Source: an uncultured Rhodobacter sp. (GTDB taxonomy: Bacteria; Pseudomonadota; Alphaproteobacteria; Rhodobacterales; Rhodobacteraceae). Taken from it: a stretch of DNA of 64,000 nucleotides. Location: NCBI GenBank assembly GCA_945952585.1, contig CAMFII010000001.1, positions 310,001 through 374,000 of the forward strand. Direction: 5' to 3'. Positions 34,492 to 43,052 of this stretch are shown here, piece by piece. The translations under genes and the position numbers were made by a program. Within the stretch, counting starts at the first letter, position 1; the number at the start of each line of letters is the position of its first letter. The notes under the pieces were generated by a model. That model was not told where the DNA came from. It did no database searches and saw only the letters and a list, made by a program, of their open reading frames with translations.

Positions 34492-35343
34492 TCAGGTCGG
34501 CGACATGCCGCGCAGCCGCTCGGAGCGGCGGCGCAGCACCTCGAGCGTGACCAGAAGCACGACCGAGATCGAGACGAGCACCGTTGCGGCGGCCAGGATC
34601 GTCGGGCTGATCTGTTCGCGCAGGCCGGTGAACATCTGCCACGGCAGCGTCTTGTCCCCCGGCGCGCCAAGGAACAGCACCACCACCACCTCGTCGAAGG
34701 AGGTGATGAAGGCGAAAAGCGCCCCGGCCACGACGCCGGGCATGATGAGCGGCATCTGCACCATGAAGAAGGTGCGGACCGGCCCCGCGCCAAGGCTTGC
34801 TGCAGCGCGTGTCAATGACCGGTCAAAGCCGACGAGCGTCGCGGTCACGGTGATAATGACGAACGGAATGCCGAGGACCGCATGGGCCAGGACGACCCCC
34901 CAATAGGTTCCCTGCAACCCGACGCGCGAATAGAAGAAATACATCCCGGCCGCCGAGATGATGAGCGGCACGATCATCGGCGAGATCAGGATCGCCATGA
35001 TCGTGCCCTTGAACGGCACATGCGACTGCGACAGGCCGATGGCGGCCAGCGTCCCCAGGCTTACGGCGATCAGTGTCGCCACCGGTGCAATGGCAAGCGA
35101 GTTCCACAGCGGCAGTTGCCAGTCGGGGTTGGTGAAGAAGTCGTGGTAGTGCTTCAGCGAATACCCCGCCGGATCAAGCCTCAGCATCTCGGGCGAGAAG
35201 GTGAAGAAATCCTGCGCGTTGAAGCTGAGCGGGATGATGATGATGATCGGTGCGATCAGGAAGAAGAAGATCAGGCCGCAGATCACGCGGAAGGCATAGT
35301 GCCAGAGGCGCTGGCCGGCGGTGGCATAGACGGGCAGGCTCAT
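34492..35343 (-). CDS. PotC-like ABC transporter permease
   Basis: A 283-residue inner-membrane permease of the spermidine/putrescine class. The N-terminal segment GLIFFFLIAPIIIIIPLSFN and the EAA-type loop LTRAAASLGAGPVRTFFMVQ are visible. It is the last gene of the leftward set creatinase-ATPase-binding protein-PotB-PotC. The substrate is inferred to be creatine or a related guanidino compound because creatinase is the first gene; polyamines remain possible. Confidence 0.9.
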   Translation of the reverse strand: MSLPVYATAGQRLWHYAFRVICGLIFFFLIAPIIIIIPLSFNAQDFFTFSPEMLRLDPAGYSLKHYHDFFTNPDWQLPLWNSLAIAPVATLIAVSLGTLAAIGLSQSHVPFKGTIMAILISPMIVPLIISAAGMYFFYSRVGLQGTYWGVVLAHAVLGIPFVIITVTATLVGFDRSLTRAAASLGAGPVRTFFMVQMPLIMPGVVAGALFAFITSFDEVVVVLFLGAPGDKTLPWQMFTGLREQISPTILAAATVLVSISVVLLVTLEVLRRRSERLRGMSPT

Positions 35344-35382
35344 GCGCGCGGTCCCTGAATGCTGCGGATCGACGGGGCGAGG

Positions 35383-37029
35383 TCAGCCGAGTTTGACATT
35401 GTCGATCCCAACGATGCGGTCGTAGACCCAGTAGAGCACCAGAACCACGATCAGCAGCAGCGATCCGAGCGCGGCGGCCAGACCCCAGTTCAGCGAGGTG
35501 CCGATGTGATAGGCGATGCGGTTAGAGATGAAGACGCCCTTCGCCCCGCCGACGAGCTCTGGCGTGATGTAATAGCCGATGGCGAGGATGAAGACGAGGA
35601 TCGACCCTGCGCCGATACCGGGAATGGATTGCGGGAAGTAGACGCGCCAGAACGCCGTCCAGTCCGTCGCGCCAAGCGACTTGGCGGCGCGCAGATAGGA
35701 TGGCGGAATGGTCTTCATCACCGAATAGAGCGGCAGGATCATGAACGGCAGCAGGATATGCGTCATCGCGATGATCGTGCCGGTCTGGTTGTTGATGAGC
35801 ACAAGGCGGTTTTCGTCTGCCACCAGTCCGGCCCAGACCAGAAGGTCGTTGATGACGCCCTGCTGTTGCAGCAGCACCTTCCACGCGCTCGTGCGGACCA
35901 GAAGCGAGGTCCAGAACGGCAGCAGCACCAGGATCATCAGCAAGTTGGCCGTCCGCGGCGGAAGGTTCGCCAGAAGCCAGGCCACCGGATAGCCAAGCAG
36001 GATGCAGGTGCCGGTGATCGCCAGCGAAAGGATCATCGTGCGCAGGAAAAGCATGATGTAGACGCGCTCGGAATCCGCACGCGGCGCGATGCCGTCCGCC
36101 GTCATCTTCAGGTCGACGGCATTGAGGAAATAGCCGGAGGTGAAGCGGGGACTGAAGATCTTGATGATCGACCAGGGTTGCGGCGTCGCCCAGGCCTTGT
36201 CGCTCTCCGTGAAGGCGGCGGTGAAATTGGCGGCGGGGATCGTTCCCATCTGTGCTGCAGCGACAATCGCCGAAAGGGCCGGCTGCCATTCCGTCCCGAA
36301 GGCACCAGCGGCGGCGGGATTGGCCTTCAGATCCTCGGTCAGTCCGATGGCGACGGTGTTCCACGGGCGCTTTTCGGTCGGGCTGTCATTCTTCACCGTC
36401 TGCATGACGCGGGCGAAATCGGCGAAGGCGGCGGATGTCAGGGGCAGGTTCTGCTGCGCGACGGGCGACAGGACAAAGGGCGGCTCGGCGGTCTTGCCGC
36501 CTGCCTTGTCCCAATCAGCCTGCGCGGAGACCCAAGCCGGTTCGCCCAGCAGGTTGGTCCAGGTTGTCGGCTCGTCCCAGATGGGGTCAATCGCGACCAG
36601 GGCCTTGGTGACATCTTCGCCCATGTCATCCACATCCCGGCCAGTCCCGCGCAACAGCGAGGAAAACCCAGAATCCTCGTAGTTCAGGCGGGTGCCAAGC
36701 TGGGTATGGGTCTTTTCCGCGACCGCGATCAGCAGATCGGAGGCAAGCGCGCGATAGACGGGTTCTTCCGGCGGCGCGCCGGACTCGGCGTTCCACTTTG
36801 ACAGTGCCGCAACCGTGCGCGGCAGCGTGTCGGCCACGATGTCATTCTGGACCGAGCGGAACAGCATGTCCCCGATCGGGGCAATGAAGGTGACGAGGAC
36901 GAAAATCAGGAGCGGCGCGATCAGCAGGAAGGCACGCAGCTTCTGCCGGCGAAGCGCGCGGTTCAGGCTTTGCTTCAGCGGTGTTCCATCGGCCGCAAGC
37001 ATCGGGCCGTTTGCAGTCTGATCCGTCAT
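35383..37029 (-). CDS. PotB-like ABC transporter permease with a large periplasmic insertion
   Basis: A 548-residue permease, nearly twice the 275-300 residues of Escherichia coli PotB. A first membrane segment (about 33-55, AFLLIAPLLIFVLVTFIAPI) is followed by some 265 hydrophilic residues (about 60-325) before the normal permease core starts at IMLFLRTMILSLAITGTCIL. The EAA loop LRAAKSLGATDWTAFWRVYF is intact. Topology puts the insertion in the periplasm, where it could touch the binding protein. No frameshift is apparent. Confidence 0.88.
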   Translation of the reverse strand: MTDQTANGPMLAADGTPLKQSLNRALRRQKLRAFLLIAPLLIFVLVTFIAPIGDMLFRSVQNDIVADTLPRTVAALSKWNAESGAPPEEPVYRALASDLLIAVAEKTHTQLGTRLNYEDSGFSSLLRGTGRDVDDMGEDVTKALVAIDPIWDEPTTWTNLLGEPAWVSAQADWDKAGGKTAEPPFVLSPVAQQNLPLTSAAFADFARVMQTVKNDSPTEKRPWNTVAIGLTEDLKANPAAAGAFGTEWQPALSAIVAAAQMGTIPAANFTAAFTESDKAWATPQPWSIIKIFSPRFTSGYFLNAVDLKMTADGIAPRADSERVYIMLFLRTMILSLAITGTCILLGYPVAWLLANLPPRTANLLMILVLLPFWTSLLVRTSAWKVLLQQQGVINDLLVWAGLVADENRLVLINNQTGTIIAMTHILLPFMILPLYSVMKTIPPSYLRAAKSLGATDWTAFWRVYFPQSIPGIGAGSILVFILAIGYYITPELVGGAKGVFISNRIAYHIGTSLNWGLAAALGSLLLIVVLVLYWVYDRIVGIDNVKLG

Positions 37030-37047
37030 CCGTCGTCCCCGCAGTCA

Positions 37048-37073
37048 GGGGACGGGGCTTTCGCCCCGCCCCC
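37048..37073 (-). other. Intercistronic hairpin after the Pot-type binding-protein gene
   Basis: On the leftward transcript a six-base-pair CG-rich stem closes a GAAA tetraloop (a GNRA loop), extended by four more pairs after one mismatch. It lies in the 58-base gap between the binding-protein stop (37088) and the PotB start (37029). No T-tract follows, so it probably tunes expression rather than ending transcription. Confidence 0.55.
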
Positions 37074-37087
37074 ATTACGTTCAAGGC

Positions 37088-38221
37088 TTACTTCGACAGC
37101 CAGTTCTGGAAGGCGACTTCGACCGCATCCTGGTTGTCAGCCCACCATTCGATGTTGTTCACCAGATAATTCTTCTGGTTCGCGGGGTTGGTGGGCATAA
37201 AGGGCGCCATCTCGATGCCAAGCGTTGCGTGCTTTGACACCAGCGGCTGCGACGAGGCGCGGGCCGGACCGTAGGAGATGTACTTGGCCTGATCCGCCAG
37301 ACGCTGCGTGTCGGTGGCGAAGTTCAGGAAGTGCATCACGCGGTTCTTCTGGGCTTCGTCCAGGCCCTTGGGAACGACCCAACCGTCGAAGTCGAACACT
37401 TCCCAGTCCCACAGCATGGCGATGGGCTGCTTCTGCTCGACGATGGCCGAGAACAGGCGGCCGTTATAGGTCGAGCCCATCACGACTTCGCCATCGGCCA
37501 GAAGCTGCGGGGTTTCGGCGCCGGCAGACCACCACACGACATGATCCTTGATCGTGTCGAGCTTGGCCAGGGCGCGGTCCACGCCCTCTTTCGTGGAAAG
37601 CACGGTGTAAAGTTCGTCCTTCGAAACGCCGTCACACAGGAGAGCCCATTCGAGGTTCTTCTTCGGGCGCTTTTCCAGCGCGCGCATTCCGGGGAAGGTC
37701 TGGAGGTCGAAGATCGCGCACAGGTCTTCCGGAACCTTGCCGTTCCATTCCTTCACGTCGGTTCGATAGCCGAAGGTGGTCGAGAACACGATCTGCGGCA
37801 CGAAGCATTCGTTGATCATCGCCGCGCCGAAGTCCTTCGAGGCGGGGGTGCCATCGGGTGCCGCCGCCAGAACCTTGTCGAAGTCGATCTCTTCGGCCAG
37901 GCCCTCGTCGCAGGCGCGCTGGCTGTCGGGGCCTTCGACATCGACCAGGCTGTAGGTCATGTTGCCGGCTTCCGAGGCGGCGCGCATCTTGGCGATGGCT
38001 TCGTTCGAGCCTTCGTCCCAGGTGATCTTGACGCCGGTCAACTTGGCATAGGGTTCGGCATAGGCCGCGACCTGGGAGGCCTGATAGGCGCCGCCCCAGG
38101 ACATCAGGACCATCGAGTCAGAGCAGTTGTCGCAGGGCGGAAGGTCCTCGGCAAACGCGGCGCCGGCGCCAAGCGGCAGCATCGCCAGCGCGGTTGCGCT
38201 GAGTAGGGATTTGAGTGTCAT
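37088..38221 (-). CDS. Pot-type ABC transporter substrate-binding protein (putative creatine/guanidino ligand)
   Basis: A 377-residue periplasmic binding protein of the PotD/spermidine-putrescine family. Its signal peptide ends in AGAAFA (about residue 24), and the mature strand SMVLMSWGGAYQASQVAAYA matches the family. The mature N-terminus carries PPCDNCSD, a close cysteine pair. I start at ATG 38221, which leaves seven bases to CGGGAG; an ATG two codons upstream is only one base from that site. It follows the ATPase and precedes the permeases. The ligand is inferred from the creatinase neighbour. Confidence 0.9.
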   Translation of the reverse strand: MTLKSLLSATALAMLPLGAGAAFAEDLPPCDNCSDSMVLMSWGGAYQASQVAAYAEPYAKLTGVKITWDEGSNEAIAKMRAASEAGNMTYSLVDVEGPDSQRACDEGLAEEIDFDKVLAAAPDGTPASKDFGAAMINECFVPQIVFSTTFGYRTDVKEWNGKVPEDLCAIFDLQTFPGMRALEKRPKKNLEWALLCDGVSKDELYTVLSTKEGVDRALAKLDTIKDHVVWWSAGAETPQLLADGEVVMGSTYNGRLFSAIVEQKQPIAMLWDWEVFDFDGWVVPKGLDEAQKNRVMHFLNFATDTQRLADQAKYISYGPARASSQPLVSKHATLGIEMAPFMPTNPANQKNYLVNNIEWWADNQDAVEVAFQNWLSK

Positions 38222-38272
38222 TGTCATACTCCCGGTTGTTATTCTGGTTCTTTTTTTTGCCCTTGTGGGCAC

Positions 38273-39379
38273 CTACGGCGCGTCGAGCGCGCGGCAGTCT
38301 TCTGGCAGCCAGCCGATCTCGATCGTCTGGCCGGGCTGATGGCGGACCTGGTCGGGGGCGTTCCGGGTCTTGATGACGAAATCATCATGTCCCGCCACCT
38401 TCAGCCGTGTGCGGAAGATGTCACCCATATAGATGAATTCCAGCACTTCGGCCTTGAGCGTATGGGCGCCCGGACTCAAGCGGGCCTTGTTGGTCTCGAC
38501 CCGTTCCGGACGGATGGAAACCTGGGTGCGGTCGCCGACCTTGGAGACGTTCACCGGCTTCGCGTCGATGAAATCGCCCGAGTCGAGCCGCACCACGCAG
38601 ATGCCGTCCTTCATCTCGGTCACGGTGCCCATCAGGCGGTTATTCTCGCCGATGAACTGCGCGACGAAGCTGTTGACCGGCGCCTCGTACAGCTCGGACG
38701 GCGGGGCAAGCTGCTGGATGCGGCCGTCGTTGAACACCGCGACCCGGTCGGACATCGTCAGCGCCTCGGTCTGGTCATGGGTGACATAGACCGTGGTGAT
38801 GCCCAACTCGTGGGCAAGCCGCGTGATCTCGAACTGCATGTGTTCGCGAAGCTGCTTGTCCAGGGCGCCAAGGGGTTCGTCCATCAGGACAAGTTCCGGC
38901 TCGAACACCAGCGCGCGGGCCAATGCGACACGCTGCTGCTGACCGCCCGAAAGCTGCGACGGGCGGCGTCCGGCAAAGGCACCCATCTGCACCATGTCGA
39001 GCGCGCGCTTGACCTTCTGGTCGCGCGTCGACTTGTCAAGCTTGCGCACCTCAAGCGGGAAGGCGAGGTTTTCGGCAACCGTCATGTGAGGGAACAGCGC
39101 GTAGTTCTGGAACACCATCCCGATGCCGCGCTTGTGGGGGGAGACGGTGTTGATGTTGCGCCCGTTCAGGCGGATCTCGCCATGGGTTGCCGTTTCGAAC
39201 CCGGCGAGCATCATCAGACAGGTTGTCTTGCCCGAACCAGACGGCCCGAGCATCGTAAGAAACTCTCCCTTCGGCAGGGAGAGGTTCAGATCTTTCACGA
39301 CGAGCGTCACACCGTCGTAGCTTTTTTGAACCCGGTCGAACACGACGAACGCATCGTTCGTCATCGCCCCATCAGCCAT
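38273..39379 (-). CDS. PotA-like ABC transporter ATP-binding protein
   Basis: A 368-residue ATPase with Walker A GPSGSGKTT (about 45-53), signature QLSGGQQQRVALARAL, Walker B LVLMDEPLGALDKQLREHM and a C-terminal TOBE domain from about 280. It is the spermidine/putrescine type. It lies 80 bases after the creatinase stop; that gap holds only a small six-base-pair GCCGGG/CCCGGC stem (39414-39435) with no T-tract, so read-through from creatinase is plausible. Confidence 0.93.
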   Translation of the reverse strand: MADGAMTNDAFVVFDRVQKSYDGVTLVVKDLNLSLPKGEFLTMLGPSGSGKTTCLMMLAGFETATHGEIRLNGRNINTVSPHKRGIGMVFQNYALFPHMTVAENLAFPLEVRKLDKSTRDQKVKRALDMVQMGAFAGRRPSQLSGGQQQRVALARALVFEPELVLMDEPLGALDKQLREHMQFEITRLAHELGITTVYVTHDQTEALTMSDRVAVFNDGRIQQLAPPSELYEAPVNSFVAQFIGENNRLMGTVTEMKDGICVVRLDSGDFIDAKPVNVSKVGDRTQVSIRPERVETNKARLSPGAHTLKAEVLEFIYMGDIFRTRLKVAGHDDFVIKTRNAPDQVRHQPGQTIEIGWLPEDCRALDAP

Positions 39380-39459
39380 ACGCGCATCCCCGTTGCGGTT
39401 GTCCCCTTATCGAGCCGGGTAGAGATCCGCCCGGCCGCCGCCTGTTATCAAGCGAGGGT

Positions 39460-40680
39460 TCATTTCTTGAATGGCAGGATAAGATGATCGGGTCCATAGG
39501 GAAATCCGGTGATGTTCCGATTGCCGTCCTCGGTGATGACGAGGATGTCGTGCTCGCGGTAGCCGCCGGCGCCCGGAAGATGGTTGGGGATGGTGATCAT
39601 CGGCTCCATCGACACGACCATTCCCGGCTCCAGCACCGTCTCGCAATCCTCGCGCAGTTCCAGGCCTGCCTCGCGGCCGTAGTAGTGGCAAAGCACACCG
39701 AAGGAGTGGCCGTAGCCGAAGCTCCTGTATTGCAACAGATTTTCTGCCGCGTACATCTCGTTCAATTCGCGCGCCACATCGCTGCAGCGGTTGCCGGGGA
39801 CCAGGAGTTCCTTGCCGCGGTCATGCACCCGGCAGTTGAACTCCCACAGGCGCAGGTGCTCGTCGGTCGGCTGGCCCGCGAACATCGTGCGTTCGAGCGC
39901 GACGTAGTAGCCCGCGACCATCGGAAAACAGTTCAGCGACAGGATGTCACCCTGCTCGATCCTGCGGCTTGTGACCGGATTATGGGCACCGTCGGTATTG
40001 ATGCCCGACTGGAACCAGGTCCAGGTGTCCAGCAATTCGCCATGCGGCCAGGTCTTGGCAATCTCGCGCACCATCGTCGCCGTGGAATGCAGCGCAACCT
40101 CGTGTTCCGGCGTGCCGACAGTCGCGGCCTCGGCGCAGGCGGCCCCGCCAATATCGGCGATGCGGGTCATCTTCTCGATATGCGCAATCTCTGCCGCCGA
40201 CTTGATCATGCGCTGGCGCATCGCGCCCTGGGCGATGTCGACGAACTCCACCCTGGGGAATTCCGACTTGAGCAGGGCGAGGGTGTCGATGCTGATGTGG
40301 TCGAACTCGATTCCCAGCCGGCGCACGCCCGGGATCAGGCCTCGGACAGCATGGAAATAGTTGTCCTTCTGCCAGTCGGTATAGGTGATGTTGCGCCCGC
40401 CGAAGGTCCGACGCCAGGGCTGCCCCCCGTCGATGCCCGCGCTGATCGAGGTGGTCTTGTCGTGATCGACGACGAGGCCATAGCGCCGCCCGAAGTAGCA
40501 ATACAGGAAGTCACTGTAATAATTGATGTTATGGTACGAGGTGAACAGCGCCGCGTCGATCCCGCTTTCGGCCATATGCCGACGAATCGCTGTCAGCCGC
40601 CGCTCCATCTCACTGGCAGGAAAGGTTGGCGTGACGGGTGTTCCGTTGCCCACATAATCCTGAAGCCGTTCCCGCTGCAT
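39460..40680 (-). CDS. Creatinase (creatine amidinohydrolase)
   Basis: A 406-residue pita-bread-fold enzyme that hydrolyses creatine to sarcosine and urea. It matches Pseudomonas putida creatinase closely by eye, with a constant +1 numbering shift at the active site: His233 in INTDGAHNPVT, Glu263 in YVALERT, Arg336 in YYGREAGL, Glu359 in VVSMEPM, plus Phe63 and Arg65 in CYFGRR from the partner subunit. Stretches such as FTSYHNINYYSDFLYC and LDTWTWFQSGINTDGAHNP set it apart from the metal-dependent Xaa-Pro peptidases of the same fold. It is the first gene of the leftward Pot-type transporter set and divergent from a LysR gene. Confidence 0.95.
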   Translation of the reverse strand: MQRERLQDYVGNGTPVTPTFPASEMERRLTAIRRHMAESGIDAALFTSYHNINYYSDFLYCYFGRRYGLVVDHDKTTSISAGIDGGQPWRRTFGGRNITYTDWQKDNYFHAVRGLIPGVRRLGIEFDHISIDTLALLKSEFPRVEFVDIAQGAMRQRMIKSAAEIAHIEKMTRIADIGGAACAEAATVGTPEHEVALHSTATMVREIAKTWPHGELLDTWTWFQSGINTDGAHNPVTSRRIEQGDILSLNCFPMVAGYYVALERTMFAGQPTDEHLRLWEFNCRVHDRGKELLVPGNRCSDVARELNEMYAAENLLQYRSFGYGHSFGVLCHYYGREAGLELREDCETVLEPGMVVSMEPMITIPNHLPGAGGYREHDILVITEDGNRNITGFPYGPDHLILPFKK

Positions 40681-40750
40681 CTGCCCTCTCCCGAAACGCG
40701 ATTTCCAAGGTCGAACCTGCGGCCAGTCGCGTGACTTGTCAAAAGACCGA

Positions 40751-40770
40751 TTCTCATGTCGAGATGAGAA
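40751..40770. promoter_or_regulatory. Perfect palindrome, candidate operator of the creatinase-divergent LysR regulator
   Basis: TTCTCAT (40751-40757) and ATGAGAA (40764-40770) are perfect inverted halves around six bases. The site lies 18 bases upstream of the LysR start and about 70 bases upstream of the creatinase start, which suits autoregulation plus control of the creatinase operon. A TTGACA on the leftward strand (40742-40737) is close by, but its -10 partner is weak. Confidence 0.6.
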
Positions 40771-40788
40771 AAACTAATTGGATGCCGC

Positions 40789-41682
40789 ATGACTCAAGCT
40801 CCGCTCAATGCGCTCCGGGCGTTTGACGCCGTCGTCAGGGCCGGTTCGTTCAAGGCGGCGGCCGAGATGCTGTTCGTCACGCAATCGGCCGTAAGCCATC
40901 AGGTCCGCCATCTCGAGGACTGGCTCGGTCGGCCGCTTTTCGATCGCTCGGGTCCACGTCCCCGGCTGCTGCCCGAAGGCGAGGAACTGGCTCGCACCCT
41001 CGCCCTGTCGTTCGACGGCATCGACGCCGCCTGCCTGCGCCTGCGGCGCGCGTCCGAAGAACCTCGGCTGGTTATCGCGGCAATCCCCTCGGTTGCGCTT
41101 TGCTGGCTCATTCCGAGGCTTGCGGGATTTCGGGCTGCCCATCCGGACGTTGCAACCCGGATCGTCTATGCCTTCCACCGGCAGGAGATCGACTTTTCCG
41201 ATGTCGATCTTGCGTTCATCTACGCCCCCGAAAGTGCGGTTGCCGAGGGTCACCATCAGGCAGAACTGTTTTTCCCGGGCACAAGCGTGCCGGTCAGCAG
41301 CCCGACGCTTGCGACAGGTCCGGTCGAACCTGACGCCATGGCGCGCATGACGCTTCTGCACGACACCGACGGGGCCGAATGGCGGGACTGGTTCCGTCAA
41401 GCGGGCGTCGAGGGCATCGATCTGCCCGAGGGGCCGGCGTTCCAGGATTTCAACCTGCTGCGCGCGGCGGCGCTGGCCGGACAGGGCGTGGCGCTTTGCC
41501 CCTATGCCATGATCCGCGACGACCTCCTGGCCGGACGGCTCAGCCAGCTATCGTCAGTCAGCGCCAATCCAGCGAGCGGCTACTATCTGGTCCGTTCCTC
41601 TTCCTCCGGCCGGCACGACGCAGCAATTCGGGCATTCCGCGACTGGGCCTTCGCCGAACGGGAGAACAGCCCGAGCGCTTAA
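40789..41682 (+). CDS. GcvA-like LysR-family transcriptional regulator
   Basis: A 297-residue LysR protein of the GcvA subgroup. The HTH region LNALRAFDAVVRAGSFKAA and TQSAVSHQVRHLEDWLGRPL sit in residues 5-60. The effector domain follows, with WRDWFRQAG and GQGVALCPYAMIRDDL. It is divergent from creatinase across a perfect palindrome, so it probably controls creatine use, with creatine or sarcosine as possible effectors. It ends 64 bases before the convergent MFS stop; nothing notable lies in that gap. Confidence 0.92.
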   Translation: MTQAPLNALRAFDAVVRAGSFKAAAEMLFVTQSAVSHQVRHLEDWLGRPLFDRSGPRPRLLPEGEELARTLALSFDGIDAACLRLRRASEEPRLVIAAIPSVALCWLIPRLAGFRAAHPDVATRIVYAFHRQEIDFSDVDLAFIYAPESAVAEGHHQAELFFPGTSVPVSSPTLATGPVEPDAMARMTLLHDTDGAEWRDWFRQAGVEGIDLPEGPAFQDFNLLRAAALAGQGVALCPYAMIRDDLLAGRLSQLSSVSANPASGYYLVRSSSSGRHDAAIRAFRDWAFAERENSPSA

Positions 41683-41746
41683 GCCGCATCCAGACCTAGT
41701 CATCGCATCGCCGACCACGATTGCAGATCATGGACCCGGGGGAACA

Positions 41747-43051
41747 TCAGGCCTTCTGTTTCCTGGGCTCGTGGACCGGAAGCATGAACAGGAACCCGAG
41801 CACGAAGGACACCGCGACAACCGCGATCCCGGCCTTCTGGTCCTGGGTCGCGAGGGTGACCCATCCAACCAGCGCCGACCCCAACGGCCCGGTGGCGCGT
41901 CCGGCCAGCGCATAGAGGCCGAAGTATTTCGTGACCATGTCGGGCGGGGCAAGGCGCGACATCAGGCTGCGCCCCGACGCCTGCACCGGACCGAAGAAGA
42001 CCCCGAGGATGCAGGACGCGATCCAGAATGCCCGCTGCGTGTCGAGGAAAGCGATTGAAAGCGACACGGCGGCAAGGGCGACGATCGACACCATGACCAC
42101 GGGCTTGGCTCCGATCCAGTCATCGATCCAGCCGAACACAAAGGCGCCGGTTCCGGCGGCAACGTAAATCGAGACCCCGAAGAACAGCATCTGCGTATCG
42201 CTGAACCCGAAGGCGCCCTTGGCCACGAGAGGCCCGAAGATGAAGATCGAATTCACCCCGTCGGCGAAGAACATGTGGGCCAGCAGCAGCCATGCGATCG
42301 AGGGCGTCTTCGGCAGTTTGCGGATCGTCTGCCAGATGTCCGCCAGGCCTTTCCTTACGATCGTGGCGGCACTTTCCGGCGAGGGCCGCTCTTTCGGGCC
42401 GAACAGGACCAGCGGCGCACCGAAGACGAGGAACCACAGGGCGCTGACCGGGCTGGACAGGCGCGATGGCTCGGCCTGTGCCGGATCAAGGCCCAGAAGC
42501 GGCGGATCGGGGATCACCAGCAGCACATAAACGAGCGCGAGCGATGCCAGACCGCCAAAATAGCCGGCAGCCCAGCCCATCCCCGACACGCGCCCGCGCT
42601 TTTCGTCCGGCGCCACGTCGGTCAGAAGCGCGTTGTAGAAGACATATCCCAGTTCGAACCCGGCATTCGATACGGCAAGCAGGACCAAGGCGAGTGTAAG
42701 CGACGACGGCTCCGGCCGGACCCACCACATGGCGCCGGTCGCGACGATGGCGACCAGAGAGCAGACGGCCAGCCAGGTCCGCCTGCGCCCGCTCTGGTCT
42801 GCCAACGCCCCAAGCATCGGGCTGAGAATAGCAACGCAGATCGCCGAGATCGAAATCGCGAATCCCCATTTCGCCTGCCCATGCACCGGATCGTCTGCAA
42901 CGCGGGAAAGGAAGTAGGGCGCAAAGACGAAAGACAGGACAACAGCGCCGTAGGCGGAGTTTGCCCAGTCATACATGCACCAGTAAAGAACCTGCCGGCG
43001 GCTGCCCGTCACCGGCCCGGCCTTCGCGGAAAGCGTGGATACCTCTGTCAT
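41747..43051 (-). CDS. UMF1/Atg22-type MFS transporter
   Basis: A 434-residue membrane protein with about twelve hydrophobic segments. The opening VLYWCMYDWANSAYGAVVLS is the signature of the UMF1/Atg22-like branch of the major facilitator superfamily, and later segments include GMGWAAGYFGGLASLALVYV. The eukaryotic relative exports amino acids from the vacuole; bacterial members have no settled substrate. Its ATG (43051) is one base after the stop of the acyl-ACP synthetase/acyltransferase gene, so the two are translationally coupled. By analogy with LplT beside Aas in enterobacteria it might flip lysophospholipid or fatty acid; that is inference. Confidence 0.87.
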   Translation of the reverse strand: MTEVSTLSAKAGPVTGSRRQVLYWCMYDWANSAYGAVVLSFVFAPYFLSRVADDPVHGQAKWGFAISISAICVAILSPMLGALADQSGRRRTWLAVCSLVAIVATGAMWWVRPEPSSLTLALVLLAVSNAGFELGYVFYNALLTDVAPDEKRGRVSGMGWAAGYFGGLASLALVYVLLVIPDPPLLGLDPAQAEPSRLSSPVSALWFLVFGAPLVLFGPKERPSPESAATIVRKGLADIWQTIRKLPKTPSIAWLLLAHMFFADGVNSIFIFGPLVAKGAFGFSDTQMLFFGVSIYVAAGTGAFVFGWIDDWIGAKPVVMVSIVALAAVSLSIAFLDTQRAFWIASCILGVFFGPVQASGRSLMSRLAPPDMVTKYFGLYALAGRATGPLGSALVGWVTLATQDQKAGIAVVAVSFVLGFLFMLPVHEPRKQKA

Positions 43052-43052
43052 C

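Noticed and set aside
38243-38272. T-run next to a small GCCC/GGGC stem before the Pot-type binding-protein gene
   Set aside because: On the transcribed (leftward) strand the run is A-rich after the stem, so it cannot act as an intrinsic terminator for this operon.
39460-40680. Annotation of the creatinase as a general Xaa-Pro aminopeptidase
   Set aside because: Same fold, but the sequence keeps the creatinase-specific active-site residues (His233, Glu263, Arg336, Glu359, Phe63, Arg65) and lacks the peptidase metal-ligand set.
34463-41700. Mobile element or island boundary near the creatine locus
   Set aside because: No transposase, integrase, tRNA, or flanking direct repeats were seen, and base composition by eye is like the surroundings.
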